From Pictodentalium vernedei (taxonomy: Eukaryota; Mollusca; Scaphopoda; Dentaliida; Dentaliidae), in NCBI GenBank assembly GCA_031216915.1, contig CM062296.1:791384823-791448822 (forward strand): DNA of 64,000 bases. Direction: 5' to 3'. The first letter of the stretch is position 1; every line of letters begins with the position of its first letter. The notes below the pieces were generated by a model, which saw only the letters and a list, made by a program, of their open reading frames with translations, was not told the DNA's origin and searched no databases. Made by a program: the position numbers and the translations under genes. Positions 34,099 through 44,859 of the stretch are shown here, piece by piece.

Positions 34099-34372
34099 CC
34101 CCCCCATTGCCCACATGGGGGCACGATGGCGTTGTCTGCACCTGTCTTCAACCAAGGCTAGCCCTGTTGTTTGGAGTTAGTACGTTGGTGAGCTGACAGC
34201 TGCTCGCCGCTGCTCGGTGGTTCTCTCCGAGTACTCCGGCTTCCTTCACCCTGTCGCGGTCATGATTAGCCATTGTGCAGAAATATGTGACCTTAAACAC
34301 CAGTAAATAATAAATAAATAAATAAATAAATAAATAAAAAATAAATAAATAAATAAATAAATAAATAAATAG
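34099..34372 (+). mobile_element. SINE, 5'-truncated, tail type 1
   Basis: It starts in the body (CCATTGCCCACATGGGGGCA), continues through GAGCTGACAGCTGCTCGC and CGGTGGTTCTC, and ends ...AAATATGTGACCTTAAACACC with a long (AATA)n. The head is missing. Confidence 0.88.
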
Positions 34373-34446
34373 TGAGTTTTTGAACCATACTCGGATTTCT
34401 TCGTCGGTTGTAAATTCACAGGTAGCAATTCAATATCTTGAATGAC

Positions 34447-35115
34447 TTAACTTTTTGGACCCGAGAGGTCGCTTTTCCGGCCGGAAATATGATACGTCAT
34501 AATTTCATTAAGAAGGATGACTGCGAAGTGAATGTGTGGTGTACACCAATCAATATTATGTCCCTTGATTTCAAGTTTGTGCAATCAAATTTAATTTTGA
34601 CGTTTTCCTCCCCACAACGGGTAAGACGTCACGGCGTTAAGTATTTTCCTACACTGCCAATAAAAATGGAAAGATGCATGACTTTAAGTATCCCTGAAGG
34701 TGAAGGTAAAATATTAGGTGTATGTGTATCGATTGTAGGGGTGAGGGTGTTAACAAGGAGAGGAGGAGAGGGGGGGGGGGGGGTCTCCTCGACGTTGCTT
34801 ACGTTACATCACCGATGCGTGACGTGTGATTTTCAAAATTGTATTCACTCTGTTTTGGGGGCTACTAGTAGTATTGTGGTCATTGATTTTAACTTCGTGC
34901 AATGAAATTTAATTTTGACATTTTCCACCCCTCGTTGAGTAAGACGTCGTAGTGTTAAGTATTTTCTGACACTGTCAATAAAAATGTAGCGATGCATGAT
35001 GCTACATTTTTATTAATAAATATTAATAGGTCTATCCATAAATAATGAAGATGAACTCTTCCAATTGCTGCCGTTGAAATGACATGGAAGATACCACCAG
35101 GGCTCAAAGGGTTAA
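34447..35115. mobile_element. Family E MITE, copy 1 with internal repeat
   Basis: TTAA at 34447-34450 and 35112-35115. The ends match the copy at 40063-40302 in inverse orientation (GAGAGGTCGCTTTTCCGGCC at one end and GGCTCAAAGGG at the other). Its middle holds two 120-bp direct repeats (about 34561-34680 and 34880-34998; shared GTGCAAT-AAATTTAATTTTG) that the other copy lacks, plus a G-run at 34771-34784. Confidence 0.75.
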
Positions 35116-35790
35116 TTATTTATTGGCGAACAGCTACACTCACAGCGTGTCAATTGAAAAGTGATCGCAAAAAAAAAGAAAAAAAAAAAACACTGAAGCA
35201 ATTCCATTCCTAACGCCCCCTACGCTAGGAACGGGGGCTCCGGTTTTCTGCCACCATAGCCCATAGGACGAGCATCCACTGTCATTCAATGACAAAACAT
35301 TGGGCATGCTGTCGATTTACCGGCTTATAAGCAGCGATGCATGTTGATTGTAAACCCGCTCTAACGAATAGGCAAAAAGACAATAGACGGATTCGATGAC
35401 AAGGTGACACAATAGCAGTGAATACACACCAGTTCAGTAAGTAGTATCAATGCGCGAAGATAGGATTTTGTTCGAAAAATAAGTATCAAATTGTGCTCAG
35501 TGAAGCATCTGGAAAAATGTTATGAGAATATTTTTATTTAAAATAGAAGCACCTTTGCCCATACCTTTGCACTATTGTATGTGTGAAAAATTACATGCGA
35601 AGTAGATCGATATATTTTATTTTCCAGATATTTTTTATAACTATGTATGTAATTCTGTTAATATGTGATTCTGGAAGAAATTTATCAGCGATAAACGTTT
35701 TGTAACATTTAGTGCCTGTAACACTAGGAACATTCAACTAGTTTCTGTGACGACAATTTTTTTATGGCCAAAACTATATATAGAATAAAG
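35116..35790. other. No gene recognised
   Basis: AT-rich; poly-A tract near 35170-35190. No notable frame. Confidence 0.5.
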
Positions 35791-35796
35791 GTATAG

Positions 35797-36695
35797 TGTT
35801 TTCAAGTAAAAAAATATTCTACGAGTAGGATTAAGAATGAAACCTACTAGCAGCTGCTACTTGGTGAATAAAGCAAACATTTATCCAAGACTTTTATCTG
35901 GCGAGTCGGTTTCATTCTTACTCCTACGAGTAGAATAATTTTTTTTACATGAAAACACCATACGTTTATTTTGTTTATCCCATAAACCATTTACAGGGTA
36001 GTCGTGGCAAAATCGTGCTGTTACTCTCTGCAAAAGACCGTGAGAAGTGAGAAGCACATTGGTCCAATTCGATCGACAAGCAAAACTGCCAGAAATAAAC
36101 ACGGCGTAGTGATACATTAAAGTCTAAAAATAATTCCCCTACAAACTTGAGCTAAAGTTGCAAAAATACTTTATTAAATGAACAATGTTTATCTTTCTTA
36201 ATTTCGTTGTTTATTGTTGTTTTTGTTTCGTCGTCGATTCAACTTGAGTTTTATAAACAAAGCAGATGACACGTGGATTTGTTTATTTACACTTTCCTAA
36301 TTTGGAAAATGAACCATCACTAATCATGCCCCCGCCTTTCACAATCAAACTTGTATGCTTTTCAACGCTTGGTTTCGATTGATTTACCTTATGTTTTCTT
36401 TGTTAATTGTTGTTCGTTTTATTGTTAGACAGAGCTGAAATGTGTTATATATTCTAAAACTAAACATTTCAGCGACGGTCAACGTTTGCTAAACGTGGGT
36501 TCATTTTGTTCGCCCACAAACGTAAAACAGGTCATGACAACATGAATCCGGTAGAGGTCAGAGGTCAACAAGTGCATCTCTACTATAGGAACAAAAACCT
36601 TTCCGTGTTAAACCTATGGTAAAAATTTATCACCCTACTAGCAGCTGCTACTTGGTGAATAAAGCAAACATTTATCCAAGACATTTATTTTTCGA
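35797..36695. repeat. Inverted repeat plus 45-bp direct repeat
   Basis: GTGTTTTCA-GTAAAAAAA and ATTCTAC-CGTAGGA at 35797-35850 pair with the complement at 35910-35965. Separately, CTACTAGCAGCTGCTACTTG and GTGAATAAAGCAAACATTTA at 35850-35893 recur directly at 36638-36681. The intervening ~790 bp may be a duplication or an insertion. Confidence 0.6.
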
Positions 36696-37200
36696 ATAAA
36701 CGTCAATTTATGGGATAAAAAGATTATATTGGAAATCTGGCGGAGCCAGGTGGTCCGTGGGACGAAGGTTTTGCGGGTGCTTCCTGTGCATTGTTCCCCA
36801 GGGACTGTATATGGACTGACCTGTCGCAGCCTGTGGATCTGCTCTGTTGCGGGCAAGTAGCGGTCCGCCCTATACGCACTCTGGAAACAACCACACTCTC
36901 GTTCACATACTTGATTTATGATGGTTAGCGAATTGTCTGGAGCAATTACCCACCATGCCATATTGGATACTTTCTTATATAGGCACTGTATGGCGTCAAC
37001 ATTGTTTGAGGGTTTTGTCTCTGTCAAATGGGAATGGCAGGAAGACAGCCCTCGTGGCTATGTCATCTCCCTGCAGTACGTTTATGTTATCAAATACTAT
37101 AAAAGATATCAATATATTCTGTAACACAGTGCCGGTGAATAAAAATATCTATCTAAAATGTATCATACTAGTACCTTCGGGTTTATGTTCTAAAACATCT

Positions 37201-37262
37201 TGCCCCCGATACACCGTACTCTCTGTGCCTAAGCCACTGAGAGAGTGCGATGTATCGGGGTG
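37201..37262. repeat. Hairpin
   Basis: CCCCCGATACA-CG-ACTCTCT and its complement around a short loop. Part of an undefined element. Confidence 0.5.
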
Positions 37263-37491
37263 AGTGAGTTCGCCCAATTTTATCAAAATTCTCAAACCAC
37301 AAATGGGAGATAGCCCCGCAAGTGAGACTCCATTTTTGTACAGAGGTGCGTTCGCACCCATCGTACCTCCCTTGACTCCACACCTGGGATCAGCAGTAAT
37401 TTATTCCTACAGTCCTTGTTAGACTCTGGGCATAAATTACAACAGAACCACCCCAGGCATGCTAAATATATTCCCCCACGTTGGTGCATAT

Positions 37492-37556
37492 TCTATTTAT
37501 ATTTATTTATTGATGTTTAAGGTCACATACTTATGCACAATGGCAAATCGTGACCG
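37492..37556 (-). mobile_element. SINE 3' fragment
   Basis: Only the tail of a type-1 SINE remains (minus strand CGATTTGCCATTGTGCATAA, TGTGACCTTAAACATCAATA). Confidence 0.75.
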
Positions 37557-37636
37557 TGCATATTCTATTTATCAGGTCAATACCATTCATGATTTCAGTG
37601 TTCAAAGGGTCAAATAAATATTTGTTGAAGGGGATT

Positions 37637-37886
37637 GAGTTGTTGTCCCATTGTGGACTGGTCACTTTCCACGGGTGGGCAATATTTCCACGGACGCAAT
37701 AATATTAGATTCAAAACACTAATATAAAGAACAATCATTAAAAATTTAATTAATGAAGCACCGGGTACAACCCGCTGCTTCATTAATTAAAAATTTGCCG
37801 ATGATGATTTTTTTACCTGGCAAACGCATGCGTGAACATCACTGTACACACGTGGATTACGACCAGTCCACACCGACTGTACTGTA
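37637..37886. mobile_element. Family B MITE, copy 3
   Basis: The right end ...CCGACTGTACTG-TA is intact. The left end is mutated (TTGTCCCATTGTGGACTGG). Central hairpin GAAGCACCGGGTACAACCCG present. Confidence 0.85.
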
Positions 37887-38173
37887 ATAAATATACGAGA
37901 AACAAGATCGCAGTCATTATTGCTGTTCTTGCTTTTATTTATAAAATGTGTCACAGATAAATACACACCAACTGAAGCCAATATTCACAAAAGAGTTACA
38001 TGTATGAAGTATCTACAAAGAAATAGCAATGCAAACATTTATAATTAGCAGTTATTAAAACAATACTTATGGCCAAAAAAGTAGAGTTATATCGAAAAAA
38101 TAATACATGTATATGTCGTTGAAAAATGCAACCATTATAACTAAATGTTCAATTATCATCGCCATTCACCAAG

Positions 38174-38740
38174 TAATAATAATAACATTTTGGCCGGACG
38201 TTCATTTGTCGCGGTTATCGGGTGAAAAGACCTTGGTTAACCTTATGCTTCCAACTGCCTCCCTATTCGCATACCTCTCCTCTCTTCTCAACACTCGGAG
38301 ACGAACTGCTTGATGGCATCCTGTGTGCCATTCTTCCCAATCTCTCCGATAAGCATACCAACCCTCCCATTTGCGCCACCTAGTAATCAAACACCCTTTA
38401 TTCTCCTATCACACTTCCCCATTATGAATCTTATTCTGTTAGGCTGGTATTTTGGACATTATAGTAGAAAGTGTTCCAGGGTCTCCACCACGCCGAAATT
38501 AAACAGCTGGCACCCCTTTTCACTGTTTTTCCCAATTTTTCTCCCTGTGCTCCAAGGACCGCCTGCTTAGCTTGAATAACAGCGACCCCCAAATGTGCCA
38601 TCAAGGTATTCTTCGAAACCTGGCCTCTCTTTATCACGCCAGCCGCCCAAAGGCCTCTTTGATTTGATCTCGTCTCGCCAATTAAGGTTACTATCATCCA
38701 TGACTCTTTCTTTGAACGAACTGAGTGAATTATGGATACG
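38174..38740 (-). mobile_element. Second, older copy of the 6.2-kb LINE
   Basis: The minus strand reads SFKERVMDDSNLNWR ... FEEYLDGTFGG, matching KERVMEDCNRNWR ... FEKYLDGTFGG of the LINE at 6247-7690. It ends in GGCCAAAATGTTATTATTAT-type tail. It is truncated further at the 5' side and frameshifted. Confidence 0.82.
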
Positions 38741-38807
38741 GAACCCTAAGGTTATGAAGTGAAGCTGCATTCATAATAAAACATCAAAGAGATTGAGGAA
38801 AATTTAC

Positions 38808-39299
38808 TACAGTATGGCCGCCGTGGACTGGTCACTCTCCACGGGTGGGCAATATTTCTCCGGACGCAATAATATTAAATTCCACACATCAAATATTGGA
38901 ACAATCATAAGAAATTAACCCTTTACCCAACGTAACGGCCAAAACCGGCCAGCCATATTCTCAAAAATCGCCAATTAATTTTCAAAATATTTTCATTTTT
39001 TGTCTCAAAAACATAGGTTATGACCCCTCGTTGGAACGAGCTCGTCGAGCTCGTTCCAACGAGAGGTCATAACCTATGTTTTTGAGACAAAAAATGAAAA
39101 AATTTAGTTATTCAATATTTTTTTTTGCAAGTGTCGTCTGCTTTTCACGTTAGGTAAAGGGTTAAAGTAATGAAGCACCGGTAAAACCCGGTGCTTCATT
39201 AATTAAACTTTTCCTGATGATGATTTTTATTATCTGGTATACGCATGCGTGGTTATCACTGCCTATGCGCTGATTACGACCAATCCACGACGACTGTTC
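38808..39299. mobile_element. Family B MITE, copy 4, split by a family A MITE
   Basis: The left end TACAGTATGGCCGCCGTGGA and right end CCACGACGACTGT enclose family B sequence that breaks at a TTAA. Family A is inserted at 38915-39165, after which the family B central hairpin (GAAGCACCGGTAAAACCCGG) resumes. B is therefore the older insertion. Confidence 0.9.
38915..39165. mobile_element. Family A MITE in family B
   Basis: Perfect TTAA on both sides. Ends CCCTTTACCCAACGTAACGG and CACGTTAGGTAAAGGG. The core palindrome has the near-perfect centre GAGCTCGTCGAGCTC. Confidence 0.95.
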
Positions 39300-39575
39300 C
39301 GAAAGTTCCTCTCAGGATCAACAATTTTCGCCATTGGAAGAGGTTTACAGGAAGGTTAGCTCCCCTTAAGTTTCCAAGGTTGTCAAATCATTTAACACTG
39401 AGGGTATCGGAATTTCGCATACAATTGAAATTTTAAAATGTTAGCGAAGTTGTATCATTATTGTGCGCATTATTTCACAAACGTCAGGCCTTTTCCCGAA
39501 GAGTAGTATAAAAATACAGAAGCTGGCATTTTCCAATTGTTTTCCAATCAGTTTGAACATTGGGCTATAATTCTC
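39300..39575. other. No gene recognised
   Basis: Short unique-looking spacer between two family A copies. Confidence 0.5.
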
Positions 39576-39578
39576 CGT

Positions 39579-39829
39579 TTAAACCCTTTACCCAACGTAA
39601 CGGCCAAAACCGGCCAGCGCTATTCTCAAAAATCGCCAATTAATTTTCAAAATATTTTCATTTTTTGTCTCAAAAACATAGGTTATGACCCCTCGTTGGA
39701 ACGAGCTCGTCGAGCTCGTTCCAACGAGGGGTCATAACCTATGTTTTTGAGACAAAAATGAAAAAATTTAGTTATTCAAGAATTTTTTTTGCAAGTGTCG
39801 TCTGCTTTTCATGTTAGGTAAAGGGTTAA
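39579..39829. mobile_element. Family A MITE
   Basis: TTAA-type flanks, ends CCCTTTACCCAACGTAACGG and ATGTTAGGTAAAGGG, near-perfect central palindrome. It is nearly identical to the copy 660 bp upstream, so this is recent family activity or gene conversion. Confidence 0.95.
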
Positions 39830-40062
39830 ACCCATTTAAAAATAAAGAAACGGCTCTTTAACCATCTTTTGATGTTCTGTAACTTTTTTCTGTTCATTAT
39901 ATCAACAGTGTGCATCGTGACATATAACACAGACACTGTCCTTTCCATAAGTATAAAAGTCTAGGTGCTATTTTTTCCCTGGAAAAATACACAGAGAGAC
40001 AAAGTGGACAGTTTCTTATTTTCTTCCAATTTGCTTGCCTTAAAACAAGTCTTTTATAACTT

Positions 40063-40302
40063 TTAACCCTTTGAATCCTGTTGGTATCTTCCACTTCAGT
40101 TCAATGGCAGCAATTGGATGAGTCCATATCTATTATTTGGGGTCAGACCAATTAATATTTTCAACGTGCAGTCTTAGTTGAAAATATTGATTGGTACTGG
40201 TTAGCACCTCACATTTACCTTGTATCCATCCCACTTAATGACATCATGACGTAGCTTGTGACCCGGCCGGAAAAAAACGACCTCTGGGGTTCAAAGGGCT
40301 AA
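40063..40302. mobile_element. Family E MITE, copy 2
   Basis: TTAA at 40063-40066 and CTAA (mutated) at 40299-40302. Ends CCCTTTGAATCC and GGGGTTCAAAGGG. An inner inverted repeat, CCAATTAATATTTTCAAC and partner, lies at 40148-40192. It matches the outer parts of the copy at 34447-35115. Confidence 0.75.
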
Positions 40303-41519
40303 TTAATAAAAGAAAACAACATACAGCTCCGAACGCTGTATGTTCTTTTATTTATTAAAAGTAACAAACAGAAACTTCCCTTTATTTTCTACATTTGTCA
40401 TGGGTTGTTTTCATTACAATTACACGCTTCTTAATTGGATTTTCTAGGGGAGCGCGGTGGCTCAGTAGGTAGCGATGCAGGCGGCAAGCCGAGAGGTCCT
40501 CGATTCGAATCCCACCTGCGGCAACCGCGTTGTATCCTTGGGCCAGACACATCATCCCATTGCCCATGTTGGAGCACGGTGGCGTTGTGTACTAAGGCGT
40601 ACAGCACGTCGATGGTGCACTTGTCTTCAACGAATGCTAACCCTGCTTTTGTGGAGTTCGTATATTGGGGAGCCAGACAGTTGCTCGACGTTGCTCGGTG
40701 GTTCTCACTGGGTACTCCGGCTTCCTCCACTCGTAACACTGTCGGGCAGGTAACCTCCCAAAACTTCTACAGCCAAAACTTCTACAGTCTAAAACAACAC
40801 ATTTCAGGGTCCAAGGCATGATTAATATTGTGCATGTTACCTTAACTTGTGAATGGGATTGTCCAATTAAATAAAAACACAGTATGTGAAAAATGGGTTG
40901 TTTATTATTAATTTTATGATAAGGCGCATATAAACTAAAAGTTGTTTTGATTTTTAATACAAAATTAAATACAAGTAGTTCATAATAAATAGAAGTAGTT
41001 TTGATTTTTGACATATGTCATGATTAGGTGCATATAATTAAATACAGGTAGTTCATAATAAATAGAAGTGGTTTTGATTTTTGACACAAAATTAAATAAG
41101 GATATAAGTAGTTTTGATTTTTGACATAAAATTAAATACATTTAGTTCCTAATAAATATAACAATGGAATTATAACAAAAGATATAACAGTTGATTTAGT
41201 ACAAAAAAAAAAATAGTTTGTTTTTAGGTTTAGGTAAAGGGTCAACCTCAACCTAATCTCAGAAGATGGCCTACAGCATCTAAAAATTCTAAGTTTGTCT
41301 TTTGTCCTCTATTTAACTGCTCCTTCATACGACCTAAACGATTTTCCGTTTCTGTGTAGACACGTTTTCTGCTTGGTGGGGCTGCACCAAACTCTAATTG
41401 TCCAATTTTTGCTCTGTCTGCATTTTCTACTTTTTTATGACTTCAATGAAACAGTAAATGTTGGGATGACAGTGAGGTAATGTCCTGTTCAGTCGGTTAT
41501 GAAACCCTTCTAGATTGTT

Positions 41520-42479
41520 GTTAGTTTGTGGTCCAGTAGTGAGGTTATGATTCCACATGTAGATTGGGTACCTTGCATCATCGTCAACCTAGGTAGTCAC
41601 TATGTAGTCATTGAAGTCTGTAGCTCTTGAGACCTCTGATGTAGAGCTCATGACATCAACCCAAGTGTCTTGTATAGTATTTTAGGGAAGGAGTGCTAGA
41701 CCAGCAGCCCTACGGACCCATTTTTCTACCTCAATGTCCTCTTTGTATTGGACAGCTAGCCCAAGCTGTTGTGTCTTCCTCCAAATGGCTTGACAATAGT
41801 GGAAAAAACACCCTTTTATTTCGGAACTGGGGAATTCTATCTCAACTGCACGTATCGCTGCAAGTTCAAAGTCAGTTTGTACACGGCTTGGGGTTAAAGA
41901 ACTATTTAGTCTTTGTTGTATTTCCATCTTGAGCCGGCTGAAAAGTCTTTCATATGTTGTTGCCTGTCGATCTGGCAGCAGAGCAAATACAAGTGAATAT
42001 GTGGTTGAACAAGTACGTGCATGTATAATGTAAACTTGATTCCAAAGATCAGGAGAAGATGTGAATGTTCCATCCATATATATGGTTTCAGCTGACTGAA
42101 GTGACACAAGCTGTTCAGTGGTGGAAAAAACCAGCATTTTGTCATCCTCACCGTCTGTGAAAAGAAGAAACTTCATTCGGGTTTTGTCTTGCTACCTCCT
42201 CGTTGTACATAGTGTGCATCTTTGTAGTTTCGTCTCTGGCTCTCTTTCTCACAGAACTCACGAATCTGACTCGGTTGCTGTCTTCTGGGCCATGTGAATG
42301 TTCACATTTTTAAAAATATCTCCCACAGTTGTGCAACATCCTTTACATGTAGACAATGCACACTTCCAATGGATGCATGTCTTTCTAGCAACATTCTTGT
42401 TATACAAATATCCATCTAGGAGTACTTGGGAAGTTCCTTTCTGTGACATAACAAACTCTACTTTTCTCAAACCAGCCAT
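41520..42479 (-). pseudogene. FLYWCH-MULE transposase, frameshifted
   Basis: The minus strand from the Met at 42479 encodes a FLYWCH-type zinc finger (F-MSQKGTSQVLLDGYLYNK, then W-CALSTCKGCC and a His pair; 73 codons to the stop at 42258). After a frameshifted linker, a 164-codon frame (42176-41682) is the MULE transposase core: YMDGTFTSSPDLWNQVY with the first Asp, VQTDFELAAIRAV with the second Asp, and FFHYCQAIWRKTQQLGL. Past a stop, similarity continues to about 41525 (WNHNLTTGPQTNNNLEGFHN), a motif typical of the C-terminus. The enzyme would excise and insert the element. Stops make this copy inactive. The FLYWCH-MULE order is usual for animal MULEs. Confidence 0.88.
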
Positions 42480-42492
42480 TCTGATATTTTTG

Positions 42493-43021
42493 ATGACATG
42501 AAAGAATGAATGAAAGGTTTTAGCGCGCCGAAGGCGCGCAGGGACGACGTGGGATTTACAAATCCCTTGCGACCCGGTTAACCTTATTTTTTTTTTTTTT
42601 TCCTTGGATCACACAGGCCTAGCTTTCCTATTGCCCAAAATGGAGTCTGAGGGGGTTATGCACGCGGTTAGAATACCCGGCAGTTTAAGCTGGAGTGTTA
42701 GGAGGTCAATACTCAATCCCCCAACGCCTTTAAAACTATTAGAGAGCGAGCTCTGTTCGGTTCCAGTTCGGCGATGGTAGAGGTTTGAGTCCCACCATGG
42801 TGGCGAGCCAGAATGTAATGTTGTGCGATGGCAAGTTTAAGGGAAGAAGAGAAAAGAAAACCAAACAGCAACGCCGGTTTGGTAGCGGCCCCGGTCTATG
42901 ACCATAGCGGTTACAAAAAAGAAGTGGAGAAAGCTCCAACAGTTTAGTTTTAAGAAACCGGGAGTCATCCATCAAGCCTTCTGGGAGATAGGATGCCGTA
43001 TGTGATTGAAATGACATGAAA
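42493..43021 (-). mobile_element. 507-bp retroposon inside the MULE
   Basis: A perfect 11-bp duplication, ATGACATGAAA, at 42493-42503 and 43011-43021 bounds the insertion 42504-43010. Read on the minus strand it ends in (CATT)-type repeats (CCTTTCATTCATTC), as a LINE-mobilised element would. It has a 17-18-bp poly-T/poly-A run, a GCGCGCC hairpin and a B-box-like GGTTTGAGTCCC on the other strand. Family unknown. Confidence 0.75.
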
Positions 43022-43338
43022 TGAAGAGATACTTCATTATATACCATTTTTTAAACCTATCACAATTATATTCACTGACTAAAATTCACTTTATTTAATA
43101 TTATTTTGTGATTTGTTGTTACTAAATACACACACAACTCATCAAATTTTATTATTAAGATGAGCAGTTATTTTAGGTGATCTTCTAATCTCTGTTTGGT
43201 TTGTTCCATTGCAAAAAGAGGTGTGAACAATTAACTGATCAATCACAGTGTAGAAGTTTTGGGTTGTAGAAGTTTTGGCTGTAGAAGTTTTGGGAGATAA
43301 CCGTCGGGCACGAGGTGACTCTGGCTATCGAAAGTGTC

Positions 43339-43379
<41 letters not shown>

Positions 43380-43569
43380 ATAGTATTTTCCTCGACCGTC
43401 TATTAACTTTATCGAAAAGCGATTTTCATGACGAGATAAGTCGGGGATATTTCTACTGCTGAACAAACAGGCTGATAATGCATAGAGCGTAAAGCCACTA
43501 AACGGCTTTCACAATTTTGCAACTGAATCATGATAGTGGCTTCTAGCACTCAACCAGCGTGTGGCCAAA

Positions 43570-43790
43570 TCTATAAAACTTTTTCAGTTGTATGTTCTAG
43601 AATTGTATTTTCTAGTTATGACTTTAAATGGGTTAAAATGAATCATTGCCATTTTTAAAGATCTGGCAATTTGCCAGCTGGGAAATTGCCATATCTTTTA
43701 AAATGCTTATGATTCATTTTAATCAGTTATTTTAATAGGTAGAAAATACAATTCTAGAAAATACAATTATAAAAGTTTTATTTTATTAAC
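43570..43790. repeat. Palindromic MITE-like repeat
   Basis: AATTGTATTTTCTAG and AAATGAATCAT--CATTTTTAA on the left pair with complements on the right, around GGCAATTTGCCAGCTGGGAA. Ends were not resolved. Confidence 0.6.
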
Positions 43791-44005
43791 TTCATTCAAA
43801 TAAAATACTACGAAATATGGATCGAATCAAGCAAAACAAACGAAAATAACTTCTGGAATTCAGTGTCGTCACCTTTCATTTTCGGCACGCGAGATTCTGT
43901 AGCGCTATGGAGGGGGAAGTGAAGCGAGAATTCCCACAAGATCGGCTTTTGTTACCACATAACTCGATTATTTGCACCCTTCAGGCCAACAAAAGAAGCA
44001 ATCAG

Positions 44006-44189
44006 TTCAGTCGCCGTGGACTAGTCGTAATACACGCGTGGGCAGTGATGTTCACGCATGCGTTTACCAGGAAATAAAAATCATCACCAGCAAAATTGTT
44101 TTATTAATGAAGCACCGCGTTGTACCCGGCGCTTCATTAATTAAATTTTCCCTTAATTAGTAATTGGAATCGACGACAGCCGGTCTGTA
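44006..44189. mobile_element. Family B MITE, copy 5, shortened
   Basis: The left end CAGTCGCCGTGGACTAGTCG is followed by the central hairpin GAAGCACCGCGTTGTACCCG. The right half is shortened to GACAGCCGGTCTGTA. Confidence 0.78.
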
Positions 44190-44360
44190 ATTCAACGTAC
44201 CATCTTTAGGTGTTTGGATAAATGGTGGAATACAATAAATCAAGTGACCGTTGTGATTACACTAGAGCCGGGGGGGGGGGGGGGGTCAAATTCGGTTTCG
44301 TTCGTATCAGAAATTACCTCCCGTTTCGGTTCGGTTTTTCTATGTATTAAGAACATTCAG

Positions 44361-44855
44361 TACAGTCGCCGTGGACTGGACGTAATCCACGCGTGGGCAG
44401 TGATGTCCACACATATGTTTACCAGGTATTAAAAATCATCAGCAGCAAAGGTTTAATTAATGAAGCACCGGGTTGTACTCGGTGCTTCATTAACCCTTTA
44501 CCCAACGTAACGGTCAAAACCGGCCAGCCTTATTCTCAAAAATCGTCAAATAATTTTCATTATTTTTTTCATTTTTTGTCTCAAAAACATAGGTTATGAC
44601 CCCTCGTTGGAACGAGCTTGTCGAGCTCGTTCCAACGAGGGGTCATAACCTATGTTTTTGAGACAAAAAAAATAAAAAAATTGGTTTTTCAAGAATTTTT
44701 TTTGCAAGTGTCGTCTGCTTTTCAGGTTTGGTAAAGGGTTAATTAAATTTGTGATGCTTATTCTTATAATTAGTGTTTGTAATCTAATATTATTGCATCC
44801 ATGGAAATGCAGCCCACCTCGTGGAAACTGGCCAGTCCACGGCCACCGTACTGTT
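44361..44855. mobile_element. Family B MITE, copy 6, split by a family A MITE
   Basis: TA-CAGTCGCCGTGGACTGG on the left and CCAGTCCACGGCCACCGTAC on the right. Family A interrupts it at a TTAA just after the central hairpin (44490-44742). This is the second independent A-into-B insertion in the window. Confidence 0.9.
44490..44742. mobile_element. Family A MITE in family B
   Basis: Perfect TTAA on both sides. Ends CCCTTTACCCAACGTAACGG and GGTTTGGTAAAGGG. Palindromic core intact. Confidence 0.95.
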
Positions 44856-44859
44856 TTTT

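Larger units (their letters stand above)
40749..43302 (-). mobile_element. Mutator-like (MULE) transposon inside the SINE
   Basis: Inverted ends are GGTAACCTCCCAAAACTTCT and GGTTATCTCCCAAAACTTCT. Each is followed by iterated CCAAAACTTCTACA words (two on the left, three on the right). An 8-bp direct duplication, GTCGGGCA, lies at 40741-40748 and 43303-43310. It encodes a FLYWCH zinc finger and a MULE transposase on the minus strand. A 507-bp retroposon lies between the 5' end and the coding region. Size without it is about 2.05 kb. Confidence 0.92.
40444..43382 (+). mobile_element. tRNA-headed SINE, tail type 2, split by a MULE
   Basis: The head GCGCGGTGGCTCAGTAGG then GGTCCTCGATTCGAATCCC has the A and B boxes of a tRNA-derived pol III promoter. 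It is followed by the same body as the 5S-headed SINEs (TGGCGTTGTGTACTAAGGCG ... CTCGGTGGTTCTC). At 40741-40748 the SINE is broken by the MULE and resumes at 43303 as GTCGGGCACGAGGTGACTCT, GGCTATCGAAAGTGTCGTTA and (AATA)n. Confidence 0.9.

Noticed and set aside
34438-34905. A 155-codon ORF.
   Set aside because: It lies across the family E MITE and its internal repeat, with a Gly run from a poly-G tract. There is no protein-like pattern.
36638-37027. A 129-codon minus-strand ORF as a host exon.
   Set aside because: No domain, Cys pattern or splice borders; it overlaps repeated sequence shared with 35.85 kb.
40444-40520. A tRNA gene.
   Set aside because: A and B boxes are present, but it continues directly into the SINE body and no complete cloverleaf with an acceptor stem is apparent.
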